NCBI RefSeq assembly: GCF_013623775.1
Contig: NZ_JABFAM010000007.1
Location: 62,001-126,000 of the forward strand
DNA from: Rufibacter sp. XAAS-G3-1
GTDB lineage: Bacteria; Bacteroidota; Bacteroidia; Cytophagales; Hymenobacteraceae
Length of the DNA stretch: 64,000 bases
Direction: 5' to 3'
Below the pieces are notes generated by a model. The model was not told the origin of the DNA. It did not search any database and worked only from the letters and a program-made list of their open reading frames with translations. The position numbers were made by a program, and so were the translations under genes. Below, piece by piece: positions 1 to 8,644 of the stretch (within the stretch, counting starts at the first letter, position 1; every line of letters starts with the position of its first letter).

Positions 1-246
1 ATGGGCCCTGGTGATATCGCAAGTTTAAGGGGTAATGTTTTTTACAACTGGCAGGTAAACAATATCAATACCGACGGTACTTGGCGGACTGTCACTCTTC
101 CGTGGGAGGATTTCTGGAAAGCGAATGGAAGCTTTGCTTATACCCCTTCCGGTTATGGTGTTTCTTTCCACTTCAGTGGCCCCAACCCAGTAAATGCAAA
201 CTTTGCCCTGGACAACATGCGGGTAGTGCCAACTATGAATCCATAA
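1..246 (+). CDS. C-terminal end of a surface glycan-binding-type protein (partial, 5' end outside window)
   Basis: Only the last 81 codons are present; the reading frame is open to the left edge, so the ATG at base 1 is probably internal. The fragment looks like the end of a beta-sandwich carbohydrate-binding module: DGTWRTVTLPWEDFW followed by a last strand ALDNMRVVP. This matches in style the last ~60 residues of the next gene (GEYTVIEVPIS ... FIDDIELI), which suggests two related cell-surface glycan-binding proteins in tandem. The gene ends 20 bases before the next start, so the two are probably in one operon upstream of the GH26 mannanase. Function is inferred from context and from this fragment; family membership is moderate confidence. 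Confidence 0.55.
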   Translation: MGPGDIASLRGNVFYNWQVNNINTDGTWRTVTLPWEDFWKANGSFAYTPSGYGVSFHFSGPNPVNANFALDNMRVVPTMNP

Positions 247-266
247 AATTTTAGAGAGCTCTGAAT

Positions 267-1820
267 ATGAAAAACCTTTATAAAGTGAGATTATTACTGG
301 TGGCGTTTCTAATGGTTTCCATTGGATTCCTCTCTTCTTGTGATGACGATGATGACGCAATGAATTCAGGTCAGGTGGAGTTGCTGAGCTTTGGGCCTAC
401 CGGGGCCAAGCATGGCGACAAAATCAAATTCATTGGCCGCAACCTAGATCAAGTGGAGTCCATCCAACTTCGGGGAGCGCTGGTTGCCAAAGCCCAATTT
501 ACTTCACAGTCTTCTGACTTGATTGAGTTAGTGGTACCAACTGCCGCCGAAGAAGGAAAAGTAACTCTGAAGTTGGCCAATGGTACCGAAATTGCTTCTA
601 AAACAGATCTGAGCTTTGAGGTTCCTGTTACGGTCACCGGTATCACGGCATCAGCAAAGCCAGGAACCAACATCACCATCACGGGTAATTACCTGAACTG
701 GGTAGACAGTCTGCAGTTTGGCGCGTTGCCTACCCGGGTAACAACCTTTGTCAGCAAATCCATGACAGAATTGGTGGTGACCGTGCCCATGGAGGCTAAA
801 TCTGGCAGCCTCATCCTATATACCGGTGGTACTGAGCCTTTGGTAGTAGAGACGGAGCAAGAGGTTGCCATTACCTTGCCCGCGGTGACAGGATTGGCTC
901 CTGCCGCTTTGAAGCATGGCGACAACCTGACCATTACCGGTACCAATCTTGATTTGGTAAGCCGCGTAAAGTTTACCGGGGTAGGAGAAGCAGTGGTTTC
1001 TGCCTTTGTGAGCAGATCAGAAGCGCAGTTGGTGGTGAAAGTGCCCGATAATGCCTCTAGCGGGAAAATCACTTTGGTGGCCCTGTCTATGGAAGAGGTA
1101 CCTAGTACCCAAACCATCGCCATTATTTTGCCGGCCATTACGGGCTTCAACCCAACTCCGGTAGAACCAGGTGCCAACCTTACAATCAACGGTACCAACC
1201 TAGACATGGTGAAAAGTATCAGTTTTACCGGTGGCGCTTCTGTGGCAACGTTCGTAAGCCAATCTCCTACCCAACTGGTGGTGAAGGTGCCAAGTGATGC
1301 TTTGAAAGGAGTGCTCACCTTTGTAACCACTAAAGACTATACCGTGAAAACGGATATGGTGTTGGATGTGAAGATAGATCGTCCGGCCTATTTCATTTAC
1401 AACGATGCCTTGAACGCTGATTGGCAGCTATGGGGTGGTTGGGGCAAAAGCTTGGAAGACATGGGCAATGCCGAGCATGTTTCCCGCGGTGCCAAAGCCA
1501 TCAAACTTAGTTACAATGACGTGTATGGCGCCATGCAGTTGCACCCCAACAAAGCCAACGTATTGGCGGGTTATACCAAGATCAAGTTCTACATTTACGG
1601 TGGAACGGGCGCTACTACCCGTTATTCAGTGTCGGCGAAGAACTTGGCCGGTGTCACGGGTGATGATTATGCGTTTGACGTGAGATCTGGAGAGTACACC
1701 GTCATTGAAGTTCCTATTAGTGCCCTAGGCGATTTGTCTGGCGGACTTGCAGAGCTTTATTTCAAAAACTACGGAACCAATCCTAATACCGTCTTCATTG
1801 ATGATATAGAATTGATCTAA
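267..1820 (+). CDS. TIG/IPT-repeat surface glycan-binding lipoprotein (SusE/SGBP-B type)
   Basis: 517 residues. An N-terminal lipoprotein signal ends in LSSC with the lipobox Cys at residue 25, followed directly by five Asp; acidic residues after the Cys are the known Bacteroidota export signal to the outer face of the outer membrane. Four IPT/TIG immunoglobulin-like repeats follow (about 37-118, 120-205, 206-290, 291-370), each with a form of HGDxxxxxGxNLDxVxSxxF. The last ~140 residues form a carbohydrate-binding-type domain rich in Trp, Tyr and Gly. This layout is typical of surface glycan-binding proteins of polysaccharide utilisation loci. With a GH26 enzyme next door the ligand is probably mannan or a mannose-containing glycan (inference). 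A T-rich hairpin terminator follows at 1839. Confidence 0.85.
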   Translation: MKNLYKVRLLLVAFLMVSIGFLSSCDDDDDAMNSGQVELLSFGPTGAKHGDKIKFIGRNLDQVESIQLRGALVAKAQFTSQSSDLIELVVPTAAEEGKVTLKLANGTEIASKTDLSFEVPVTVTGITASAKPGTNITITGNYLNWVDSLQFGALPTRVTTFVSKSMTELVVTVPMEAKSGSLILYTGGTEPLVVETEQEVAITLPAVTGLAPAALKHGDNLTITGTNLDLVSRVKFTGVGEAVVSAFVSRSEAQLVVKVPDNASSGKITLVALSMEEVPSTQTIAIILPAITGFNPTPVEPGANLTINGTNLDMVKSISFTGGASVATFVSQSPTQLVVKVPSDALKGVLTFVTTKDYTVKTDMVLDVKIDRPAYFIYNDALNADWQLWGGWGKSLEDMGNAEHVSRGAKAIKLSYNDVYGAMQLHPNKANVLAGYTKIKFYIYGGTGATTRYSVSAKNLAGVTGDDYAFDVRSGEYTVIEVPISALGDLSGGLAELYFKNYGTNPNTVFIDDIELI

Positions 1821-1838
1821 AAACTCCGTTAACCAAAC

Positions 1839-1874
1839 AAAAAAGGGAAGAGCAGAAATGTTCTTCCCTTTTTT
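1839..1874 (+). terminator. Rho-independent terminator after the TIG lipoprotein
   Basis: A 13-bp perfect stem, AAAAAAGGGAAGA with TCTTCCCTTTTTT, around a 10-base loop. The 3' arm supplies the T run. It lies 18 bases after the stop codon, so the downstream mannanase probably has its own promoter. Confidence 0.8.
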
Positions 1875-2243
1875 GTGCATCAAAGTCTTAGGCCATGTTC
1901 AACTTTTGGGTTTGCTGGCTCAGTCCGCAAGAATAAGGTTCTGCCAAAGCAATTTTTGCGCCTCGTGGCAGCGCTACGAAGGCGATAAAAGTTCTCTTTC
2001 TGGCCGTTTGCAGCGCAAAGATGAAATTTAAACATGCTCTAAAGCAATTCCCCTGGGGCAAGTGCCCGCTTTTACCGTCGTTTTTAGGCTATTTTCATAA
2101 AAACAGGCCAAAAACAAGAGGGTTGTCTGTCCACTGCCGCAGGCATTGGCTTGTGCCGTCGTTTTTAGCCTGTTTTTATGAAAACAGGTGTAAAGCTCTA
2201 AACAGCTTCCATGCTCTTAAGCTTACATCCAAATGAGTGTGTA

Positions 2244-2304
2244 GTTAACCAGAACCAAAAGTAGGTATATGGGCTATTCATTGATAAAATTGTGTTAACC
2301 AGAA
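2244..2304 (+). promoter_or_regulatory. Paired GTTAACCAGAA direct repeats upstream of the mannanase
   Basis: The 11-mer GTTAACCAGAA occurs at 2244-2254 and 2294-2304, exactly 50 bp apart (about five helical turns). A TAACTTTG at 2320-2327 fits the Bacteroidota -7 element; no good -33 element is present at the expected distance. This could be a binding site for an activator of the glycan locus. The regulator is unknown and the assignment is inference. Confidence 0.35.
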
Positions 2305-2399
2305 TGGTAGGGGTTCGCTTAACTTTGGTGAATGCTCTTTCCGTTTACAGGATGAAAGAAGTTTTTAAAGAGTTCAATGGCCAGCAAGAACCTGCATCT

Positions 2400-4055
2400 A
2401 TGAGAAAAAGCTATACCAGACTCCTTCTTCTATTATTGCCGTTTGTCTTCTCACTTCAGGCATCTGCCCAAAAATATGAAGCCGAAAACGCCACGCTGGC
2501 GGGTGGAGCCACAAAGCAGAGTTGCACTACCTGTTCCGGCGGCTTTTTTGTAGCGCAGCAAGATGGCAACCTCACTTTCAATGCCACGCCCCCTAAAGCC
2601 GGGTTTTACAATATCTACATCAGGGCGGCCTCTACGGGCGGGAGCAAGATCAATAAGTTTGAGGTAGACGGGAATACGCTGGATTTCTCCTTCTCGCAGA
2701 CCCAGTATTCCACCTTGAAATTGGTGGCCGCCCTGCAACTATCAGCGGGGCAGCACCAGGTGAAGATCATCAAGTCTTGGGGCTGGATCAATATTGACTA
2801 TCTGGAATTTGAAGAGGTAGAGGGTACTAACAGATTCAACCTGAACCAACAACTGGTTAACCCTAACCCAACCCCAGAAGCCAGAGCGTTGTATGATTTT
2901 CTGTTGGATAATTACGGCGATAAAATTATCTCTGGCGTGATGACCCTCAACAGCTTTGATGAGTCTACCTGGCTAAAACAAAATACCGGCAAAGAACCGG
3001 CGCTGTTGGGCTTAGATCTTATGCATAGCGGCAGAGGATATGCCTGGTACAATGACAAAGCCCCCATCATTGATGCCAAAACCTGGTACGAACGGAACGG
3101 CATACCTGCTATGCTGTGGCACTGGCGTGATCCTTCGCGCACCACCGAAGAATTCTATACCCGTAATACGTCCAAGCCCACCGGCACTACCTTCAATATC
3201 TCCAAAGTAGCTGACCCAAGCTCTGCGGAGTATAAAGCCATGCTGGCCGATATTGATTACATCGCTGGTATGTTGAAAGAACTCCAAAGCCAGCATGTAC
3301 CAGTCATCTGGCGGCCCTTGCACGAAGCGGCGGGCGGATGGTTTTGGTGGGGAGCCAAAGGTGGTGCGCCTTTGAAAACCCTTTGGCGTTTGATGTATGA
3401 CCGCATGGTAAACCACCATGGCCTCAAGAACCTTATCTGGGTCTGGACTCGCGAACCGAACGATGATGACTGGTACCCCGGCGATGAATATGTAGACCTG
3501 GTAGGCAGAGATGTGTACAAAGACGGCGATCACTCCTCACAGGTGCTGGAGTTCAGCGATATGAACAACCGGTACGGCGGCAAAAAGATGCTGACCTTAA
3601 GCGAAACCGGTTCTTTCCCAGAGGTAGACAACCTGGTCAAAGACGGGGCTGCCTGGTCTTGGTACATGCCTTGGTACGGCAACTATACCCGTGAAAGTAG
3701 ATATAACCCGCTTGACCTCTGGAAAAAGATGTTCGCCCATGAGTACGTCATCACGCTAGACGAAATGCCCAACCTTAGAAATTACACCAGACAAGACCAA
3801 ATAGTGACCGGTATAAAAGACATGGAAACCGATCAACGTGCTTTCACCGCTTACCCCACCCTGGTACAAGACCAACTGAGAGTGAAAGGAAGTAAGGCCA
3901 TCCAAACCATTGACGTGTATACCCAGGTCGGAAGCAGTGTACTAAAGCTAAAAACCAGCGGAAAAGAAGTAATGGTCTCCATGACAAGCCTGCGCCCAGG
4001 GTTCTACCTGGTTATAGTGAATGGCACGACTACACTCAAGATCATCAAAGAGTAG
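2400..4055 (+). CDS. Secreted GH26 beta-mannanase with N-terminal CBM and T9SS sorting domain
   Basis: 551 residues from the ATG at 2400, chosen because it gives a clean signal peptide (MRKSYTRLL ... ASAQ). The frame stays open about 36 codons upstream, but that part is not signal-like. Residues ~25-140 resemble a CBM6/CBM35-type beta-sandwich (KYEAENATLAGG...). Residues ~150-460 are glycoside hydrolase family 26: the acid/base Glu is E309 in RPLHEAAGGWFWWG and the nucleophile Glu is E402 in TLSETGSFP. The family hydrolyses beta-1,4-mannosidic bonds. The last ~70 residues (AYPTLVQDQL ... GFYLVIVNG) look like a type A T9SS C-terminal sorting domain, predicting export by the type IX system regulated by PorX (encoded at 7082). 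The gene follows the glycan-binding lipoprotein; together they form the end of a mannan-type utilisation locus. Confidence 0.92.
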   Translation: MRKSYTRLLLLLLPFVFSLQASAQKYEAENATLAGGATKQSCTTCSGGFFVAQQDGNLTFNATPPKAGFYNIYIRAASTGGSKINKFEVDGNTLDFSFSQTQYSTLKLVAALQLSAGQHQVKIIKSWGWINIDYLEFEEVEGTNRFNLNQQLVNPNPTPEARALYDFLLDNYGDKIISGVMTLNSFDESTWLKQNTGKEPALLGLDLMHSGRGYAWYNDKAPIIDAKTWYERNGIPAMLWHWRDPSRTTEEFYTRNTSKPTGTTFNISKVADPSSAEYKAMLADIDYIAGMLKELQSQHVPVIWRPLHEAAGGWFWWGAKGGAPLKTLWRLMYDRMVNHHGLKNLIWVWTREPNDDDWYPGDEYVDLVGRDVYKDGDHSSQVLEFSDMNNRYGGKKMLTLSETGSFPEVDNLVKDGAAWSWYMPWYGNYTRESRYNPLDLWKKMFAHEYVITLDEMPNLRNYTRQDQIVTGIKDMETDQRAFTAYPTLVQDQLRVKGSKAIQTIDVYTQVGSSVLKLKTSGKEVMVSMTSLRPGFYLVIVNGTTTLKIIKE

Positions 4056-5189
4056 GTGCCATCTACCCCGTTTCAAGCTTGTTTTCTGCAAAACCAGTGA
4101 AAAACGGGCAATTGATAGGGGAGGTATACTTGAGATCTAATGCCAATATCAACTCTGTGCCTTGAAGCTAACCCCTACCATGGTGCAGATTTACTTCCGT
4201 GACTTTTTCTCAGGTATTTATACCTGCTATAACGCCCTCTGGCCGGTGGTTCCCGGCGAGTCTGGAGACTCGCTTCATTCCCGGTCACGGGACTGGAGTC
4301 TCGCGCCAGTTTACTCTACACCGTGAGCACCAGTTTCCGTGATTCCGGCCTGTTTTCCGCAAAATAGCCCTAAAAGCGCATCACCAGTAAGGTTCTTCTC
4401 TCTGCGGGAGTTCGGGTTTCTCGCCCTCTCCTTGGCTTGTCCCCTGACAAGCCAAAATAGATGAATGGCAGGCTGAGACGCTTTGTTTCCGGCCTGTTGG
4501 GGGCAGGCCGGAGAAGCGGTTTCTGTGTTTTAGGCCCGTTTTCCGAAAAACAGCCCCAAAACGCATCAGCGGGGTTCCCGCTCTCTACTAGAGAGGGGGG
4601 CTAGGGACGGCTTTCTGCGGAAGTTAGATATAAGTTACGGAAGTAAATCCGCACCATAGTGCCTTAGAAAAAGGGGGGTACTTACTTTCCCTAGTTCCAG
4701 TCTTTCCCGAGCGCGCCTCGCTTTTGGCCCTGAATAGACATCAACTAAGAGCAAAGGACTTCCCAGGCCGAAAGGGCAGTGCGAGAGGGGAAGACGGGGG
4801 CCCGCGGGCGTGAGCGCATACCACCAAAGATGGAACAACACAGCACTTGCACCCACGCAACAAGCGGCCAAGCCAAGGGAACAGCAAACGGCATGCACCA
4901 TCCAATCCCACGCAAATAACAGCCAAGCCAAGGGAACAGCGAAAGGCGCACACCCGCTAACCGCATTAGCGCTCTAGTTGAGCTGGCCCAGGAAACGCGC
5001 AGCAACCTACCCCTCCCATGAAGAGATTTTCGCAATAAAAACCCCTCCCAGGCAGAAGCGCAAGAATAGACCAATAGAACTTGGGTGTGGCAAGCCAAGC
5101 GTAGTCTGGTGACCCGTTTCCAGGGTGTTTTAAGAAAAAGAGGACAGAAACTGACAGCAACCCCGCAAGATGTGGTAGGAAAAGCACCG
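4056..5189. repeat. 1.1-kb gene-free mosaic repeat island
   Basis: No supported gene. Modules in order are: a weak A-like palindrome (4070-4107); end module D forward (4178-4206, atttacttccgtgac); B dyad (4241-4310, GGTGGTTCCCGGCGAG ... CTCGCGCCAGT); A-palindrome (4341-4375); a stretch with CTTGGCTTGTCCCC...GACAAGCC and GGCAGGCTGAGACGC, which returns inverted near 55020-55110; A-palindrome (4527-4562) followed by GCATCAGC and an I module; D reversed (4630-4662); C element on the minus strand (4685-4899). The remainder (about 4900-5189) carries further C-like sequence. The open frames here are by-products of the GC-rich C element. Confidence 0.7.
4685..4899 (-). repeat. C element copy 1 (~215 bp, GC-rich dispersed repeat)
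   Basis: Read on the minus strand, the landmarks are CTTGGC, GTGGGTGCAAGTGCTGTG, GTATGCGCTCACG, CCGTCTTCCCC, TCTCGCACTGCCCTTTCGGCC, then GGCCAAAAGCGAGGCGCGCTC and AGACTGGAACTAGGG. The same order occurs at 31071, 33436, 52332, 57261 and 62735. No gene or promoter is evident inside; a structured RNA is possible but unsupported. Confidence 0.75.
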
Positions 5190-5603
5190 TTAGGCTTGCT
5201 CCACCACCGTGCTTTTCAGCCAGGCAACAGCCTCTTGTTTGTCTGTGAAAGTGCGTAAGGGAATAGGGAAACGCAGTTCTTGCCGGGCTTCCTCCACCTT
5301 GTCTTCGCGGGTAGGGTTTGGGGTAAGAAGGCGGGCCATTTTCTCCAGACGCGTTTGCATCAGGTTTTGCCCGAACTCCTTGAGAACGTCTTTGTACTCG
5401 GCACCGGGTATCTCCAGAGAGGCTTGGCTGGAGTCAATCAGGAGTTTCTTGATGTCGTAGCTTTTGATGTGGTCTACCAAGATCCGTAGCGCCTGCCTGA
5501 TCTCCAAAACCAAAAAGTCCTGCACATCGGGCCACTTAATGTAAAGTATATCAGTGGCCGGGTCATAGTCTAAGGTGATTAAGCCACTCTGGTAGATGAT
5601 CAT
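5190..5603 (-). CDS. STAS/SpoIIAA-like protein, paralogue 1
   Basis: 137 residues starting MIIYQSGLITLDYDPATDILYIKWP. The pattern is that of small STAS/SpoIIAA-like proteins of Cytophagales: a beta-rich start, a helix (QALRILVDHIKSYDIKKLLIDSS), and a C-terminal segment ending in an aromatic plus D/E-A-x-x-W-L motif (TDKQEAVAWLKS). The protein encoded at 18221-18628 has the same length and ends almost the same way (HPADALEWLNA), so I read them as distant paralogues. Such domains usually bind partner proteins; no catalytic residues are evident. It is monocistronic, 93 bases downstream of the HD gene on the same strand with an A-palindrome between. Confidence 0.6.
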   Translation of the reverse strand: MIIYQSGLITLDYDPATDILYIKWPDVQDFLVLEIRQALRILVDHIKSYDIKKLLIDSSQASLEIPGAEYKDVLKEFGQNLMQTRLEKMARLLTPNPTREDKVEEARQELRFPIPLRTFTDKQEAVAWLKSTVVEQA

Positions 5604-5649
5604 GGGGTTGGTTAGGTTGCAGGTACGTACGCTTTTATGAGTATACTCT

Positions 5650-5685
5650 GTTTTATGCCTGTTTTAGAGAAAGTAGCCGCTAAAC
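5650..5685. repeat. A-palindrome between the STAS-like and HD genes
   Basis: GTTTTATGCCTGTTTT / AGTAGCCGCTAAAC is a diverged copy with imperfect arms. It lies between two minus-strand genes, just after the HD gene stop, where it could also help end transcription. Confidence 0.55.
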
Positions 5686-5696
5686 GCCCCAGGTGA

Positions 5697-6935
5697 TCAG
5701 AGGCTCATGCGGGTGATCTCCTTGGGATAGCAGACGTAGTATTTCTCCACTTTTTTGCTCAAGGCCTGGATGCTGGGCAGGTCTGAGGCCACAGCCACAT
5801 CTACCACCAGGCTCTGTTTGGTCAATACGTTAATGTTTTCCTCGCCAGATTGATAGGCGTTGTTGCTGATGATGCCTTCCACCACCATGTAATGGGCCTC
5901 TTCTGCTGAAATGTCAAAGTGCTCCTGCGCCAATTCCCGTACGCCTACCAGAAACTCTATGTCAAAGGGCGTAGGGGAGAGCATGATCTTGAAGAGTTTG
6001 CGCTCCAGCAGGCAGGTAGAAAGATAACTCAGGATCTTGTCGGGGTGCTCGGCCCAGGCTTTGATACCGCTCCAGACGTCGTAGTCATCCAAAGAAACAA
6101 ACCGCCTCATAATGCCGGGGTCACGCTCAAAATCCAGGATGGAAAGGCTTTCGCGCAGGAAGTACTGCAGGTTGGCGCTGGCGGGTACTTCCTCACCGCG
6201 CTGGGTCAGTTCGCGGGCCCGTTGCATGATCTTCATCACCATCTGCTCAGCGCTGGTCACGGTTTTGTGCATGTACACCTGCCAGTACATGAGGCGGCGG
6301 CTCACCAGAAAGCTTTCAATGGAATAGATGCCTTTCTCTTCCACTACCAGGCGGTCTTCATGCACGTTCAGCATCTTGAGCAGGCGGTCGGCCCCAATTT
6401 TGCCCTCAGAGACGCCGGTGTAGAAACTGTCACGGTTGAGGTAGTCCAGACGGTCTACGTCCAGTTGGCTGGACACCAGTTGGTGGAAGAAATGGCGGTG
6501 GTAATTGTCGGTGAAGATGTCAATGGCCAGTTGCAGACGGCCGCCGAACTCTTGGTTCAGGAGTTCCATGAGGTGCAGCGAAATCTGCTCATGCGGCACC
6601 TGGTCAAAGATGGCCGTTTCCAGCGCGTGCGAGAAAGGGCCGTGGCCAATGTCATGCAGCAGAATGGCCGCCATAGACGCCTCGCACTCTTTGTCGGTAA
6701 TGATGTTATCTTTGCCGCTCAGGCTCTGCAGCGCGATGCTCATGAGGTGCATGGCGCCCAGCGCGTGGTGAAAACGGGTATGCAGCGCGCCGGGGTACAC
6801 AAACTCCGTAAGGCCCAACTGCTTTATCCGCCGCAGGCGCTGAAAGTACGGGTGTTGGATAATGTCAAACAGCAGGTCAGACGGAACCGTGATGAAGCCG
6901 TAAACCGGGTCGTTGAAGATTTTTTTCTTATTCAA
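5697..6935 (-). CDS. HD-superfamily phosphohydrolase (COG1078-like)
   Basis: 412 residues. The HD metal-binding set is visible: H52 and H56 in LHTRFHHALG, the H94-D95 pair in ILLHDIGHGP, and acidic D159/D161/D164 in SSQLDVDRLDYLNRD. This arrangement, with the FNDPVYGFI start, is that of COG1078 HD phosphohydrolases related to dNTP triphosphohydrolases (SamHD1-like); the substrate cannot be read from sequence. The start is TTG: upstream codons reach an in-frame TAG with no ATG, and TTG gives the expected N terminus MNKKKIFNDPVYG. It is divergent from porX with 146 bases between the starts. Confidence 0.85.
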   Translation of the reverse strand: MNKKKIFNDPVYGFITVPSDLLFDIIQHPYFQRLRRIKQLGLTEFVYPGALHTRFHHALGAMHLMSIALQSLSGKDNIITDKECEASMAAILLHDIGHGPFSHALETAIFDQVPHEQISLHLMELLNQEFGGRLQLAIDIFTDNYHRHFFHQLVSSQLDVDRLDYLNRDSFYTGVSEGKIGADRLLKMLNVHEDRLVVEEKGIYSIESFLVSRRLMYWQVYMHKTVTSAEQMVMKIMQRARELTQRGEEVPASANLQYFLRESLSILDFERDPGIMRRFVSLDDYDVWSGIKAWAEHPDKILSYLSTCLLERKLFKIMLSPTPFDIEFLVGVRELAQEHFDISAEEAHYMVVEGIISNNAYQSGEENINVLTKQSLVVDVAVASDLPSIQALSKKVEKYYVCYPKEITRMSL

Positions 6936-7007
6936 GATAACTAAGTTCTTCTAGTGTCCGTTGTCGATAAAGATGTTGGCATGCGTATATGTACGAAGAT
7001 TGCCTTG

Positions 7008-7043
7008 GTTTTAGGCCAGTTTTGCGAAAATAACGCCTAAAAC
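7008..7043. repeat. A-palindrome in the divergent HD/porX promoter region
   Basis: GTTTTAGGCCAGTTTT-GCG-AAAATAACGCCTAAAAC. It lies upstream of both divergently transcribed genes, where no transcript is expected to end, so it is unlikely to be only a terminator. Confidence 0.7.
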
Positions 7044-7081
7044 GCCAACCATCACGCACGCTATGAAACCCAATAAAAGCC

Positions 7082-8644
7082 ATGCAAAGATATAGTATTT
7101 TGTGGGCGGACGACGAGATTGACCTACTCAAGCCGCATATTCTCTTTTTAACCGAGAGAGGGTACGACATCACCCCCGTGAACAGCGGGGCCGATGCCGT
7201 AGAGAAGGTGCAGGAACAGACGTTTGACCTTGTCTTTTTAGACGAAAATATGCCCGGCCTCAGCGGCCTGGAAGCGTTGGCCGAGATCAAAGCGGCCCGT
7301 CCTACGCTGCCCGTGGTCATGATCACCAAAAGCGAGGAAGAGCACATCATGGAAGAGGCCATCGGTTCTAAAATAGCCGATTACCTCATCAAACCCATCA
7401 ACCCTAACCAAATCCTGCTTTCCGCGAAGCGGATTCTGGACAACCGCCGCCTGGTAGAGGAAAGAACCAATAGCTCGTACCAACGTGATTTCCGGACGTT
7501 GGGCATGGCCTTCGGCGAACGCCTGAGTTACCAGGAATGGGCCGATGTCTACAAGAAACTGGTGTACTGGGAGCTGGAGATCGCTGACACTGAAGGCAAG
7601 AGCATGGCCGAGGTCATCAACATGCAGAAGGATGAGGCGAACACCAACTTCGCTAAATTCATCATGGACAACTACGAGGAATGGGTGAATGATGAGACCG
7701 ATGAGATTCCGTTAATGTCGCACCGTCTGTTCAAAGACCGCGTGTTTCCCATGATGAAGGAAAGCGACGTGCCGGTGTATTTCGTCCTGATAGATAATCT
7801 GCGCTACGACCAGTGGAAAGTCTTGGAGCCTATCATCACCGACTATTTCAATGTGGAGCAGGAGGAGATGTATTACTCCATTCTGCCTACCACCACCGCC
7901 TACGCCCGTAACGCCATTTTCTCGGGCATGCTGCCCGCCGATATCGCGAAGAAGTACCCTAACCTGTGGGTGTCTGACGACGAGGAGGAAGGCAAGAATC
8001 TGCACGAAGAAGATTTCCTGCAGATTCAGTTGCAGCAGAACAAAGTGAATGAGAAGTTCAGCTATAACAAGATCACGAACAACACGGCCGGGAAAGAACT
8101 TTTGTCTAAGTTCAGTAACCTGGACAACAACAAACTGAACGTGATTGTCTACAACTTCGTGGACATGCTCTCGCACGCCCGCACTGACATGCAGATGATT
8201 CGGGAGTTAGCGGCCGACGAGGCGGCCTATCGTTCGCTCACGCGTTCGTGGTTCCTGCACTCGCCGCTGTTTGACACGCTCAAAGCCATCGCAGATAAGA
8301 AAGGCCGTCTCATCATCACCACCGACCACGGCACCGTGCGCGTGAAAAAGCCTTTCAAGATTGTGGGTGACCGCAACACCAACACCAACCTACGCTACAA
8401 GCACGGCAAGAACCTGGGCTTCACCGAGAAAGATGTGTTGGTATGCCGTAAGCCCGAGCGTTTTCACCTGCCCAAAAGCAACGTGTCTACGGCCTACGTC
8501 TTCGCCATGAACGATGACTTCTTCGCGTACCCCAACAACTACAACTACTACGTGAACCACTACAAAGACACGTTCCAGCACGGCGGCGTCTCTTTGGAAG
8601 AGTGTATTATTCCATTCATCACCCTGTCCACTAAAAATGCCTGA
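7082..8644 (+). CDS. porX: PorX: response regulator with PglZ-type phosphatase domain, T9SS regulator
   Basis: 520 residues. Residues 1-~120 are a CheY-like receiver: acidic pocket ADDEID, phospho-acceptor D54 in VFLDENMPGLSG, and the late Lys in LIKPINPNQ. The rest is a PglZ/alkaline-phosphatase-superfamily domain with metal-binding motifs VLIDNLRYDQW, LPTTTAYARNAIFSG (Thr run 270-272, where the known PorX nucleophile lies), NFVDMLSHAR and ITTDHGTVRV. PorX with PorY and SigP controls T9SS genes in Porphyromonas and Flavobacterium. It is the first gene of a tightly packed operon: tsaE starts 8 bases before its stop, and ald overlaps tsaE. No porY or sigP is in this window. Confidence 0.95.
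   Translation: MQRYSILWADDEIDLLKPHILFLTERGYDITPVNSGADAVEKVQEQTFDLVFLDENMPGLSGLEALAEIKAARPTLPVVMITKSEEEHIMEEAIGSKIADYLIKPINPNQILLSAKRILDNRRLVEERTNSSYQRDFRTLGMAFGERLSYQEWADVYKKLVYWELEIADTEGKSMAEVINMQKDEANTNFAKFIMDNYEEWVNDETDEIPLMSHRLFKDRVFPMMKESDVPVYFVLIDNLRYDQWKVLEPIITDYFNVEQEEMYYSILPTTTAYARNAIFSGMLPADIAKKYPNLWVSDDEEEGKNLHEEDFLQIQLQQNKVNEKFSYNKITNNTAGKELLSKFSNLDNNKLNVIVYNFVDMLSHARTDMQMIRELAADEAAYRSLTRSWFLHSPLFDTLKAIADKKGRLIITTDHGTVRVKKPFKIVGDRNTNTNLRYKHGKNLGFTEKDVLVCRKPERFHLPKSNVSTAYVFAMNDDFFAYPNNYNYYVNHYKDTFQHGGVSLEECIIPFITLSTKNA

Larger units (their letters stand above)
1821..2399. repeat. Intergenic repeat island: terminator, E element, two A-palindromes
   Basis: There is no convincing gene here. 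After the terminator at 1839-1874 comes a diverged E element (1894-2040; related copies at 60100 and 62401). Two A-palindromes follow at 2080-2115 and 2161-2195. Their flanks are also duplicated (both preceded by ...gCCGTC), so this is a local tandem duplication of about 80 bp. The loops TTTTCATAAAAA and TTTTTATGAAAA are reverse complements of each other. The rest (about 2200-2399) is AT-richer and is probably the mannanase promoter region. Confidence 0.6.

Noticed and set aside
4056-5189. CRISPR array in the repeat-rich intergenic islands
   Set aside because: Repeats differ in type and spacing, there are no regular spacers, and no cas gene is present.
5919-6944. 341-codon open frame antisense to the HD phosphohydrolase gene
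   Set aside because: It mirrors the codon structure of the real gene, is rich in Ala/Val/His/Gln, has no recognisable motif, and the opposite strand carries a complete HD protein.
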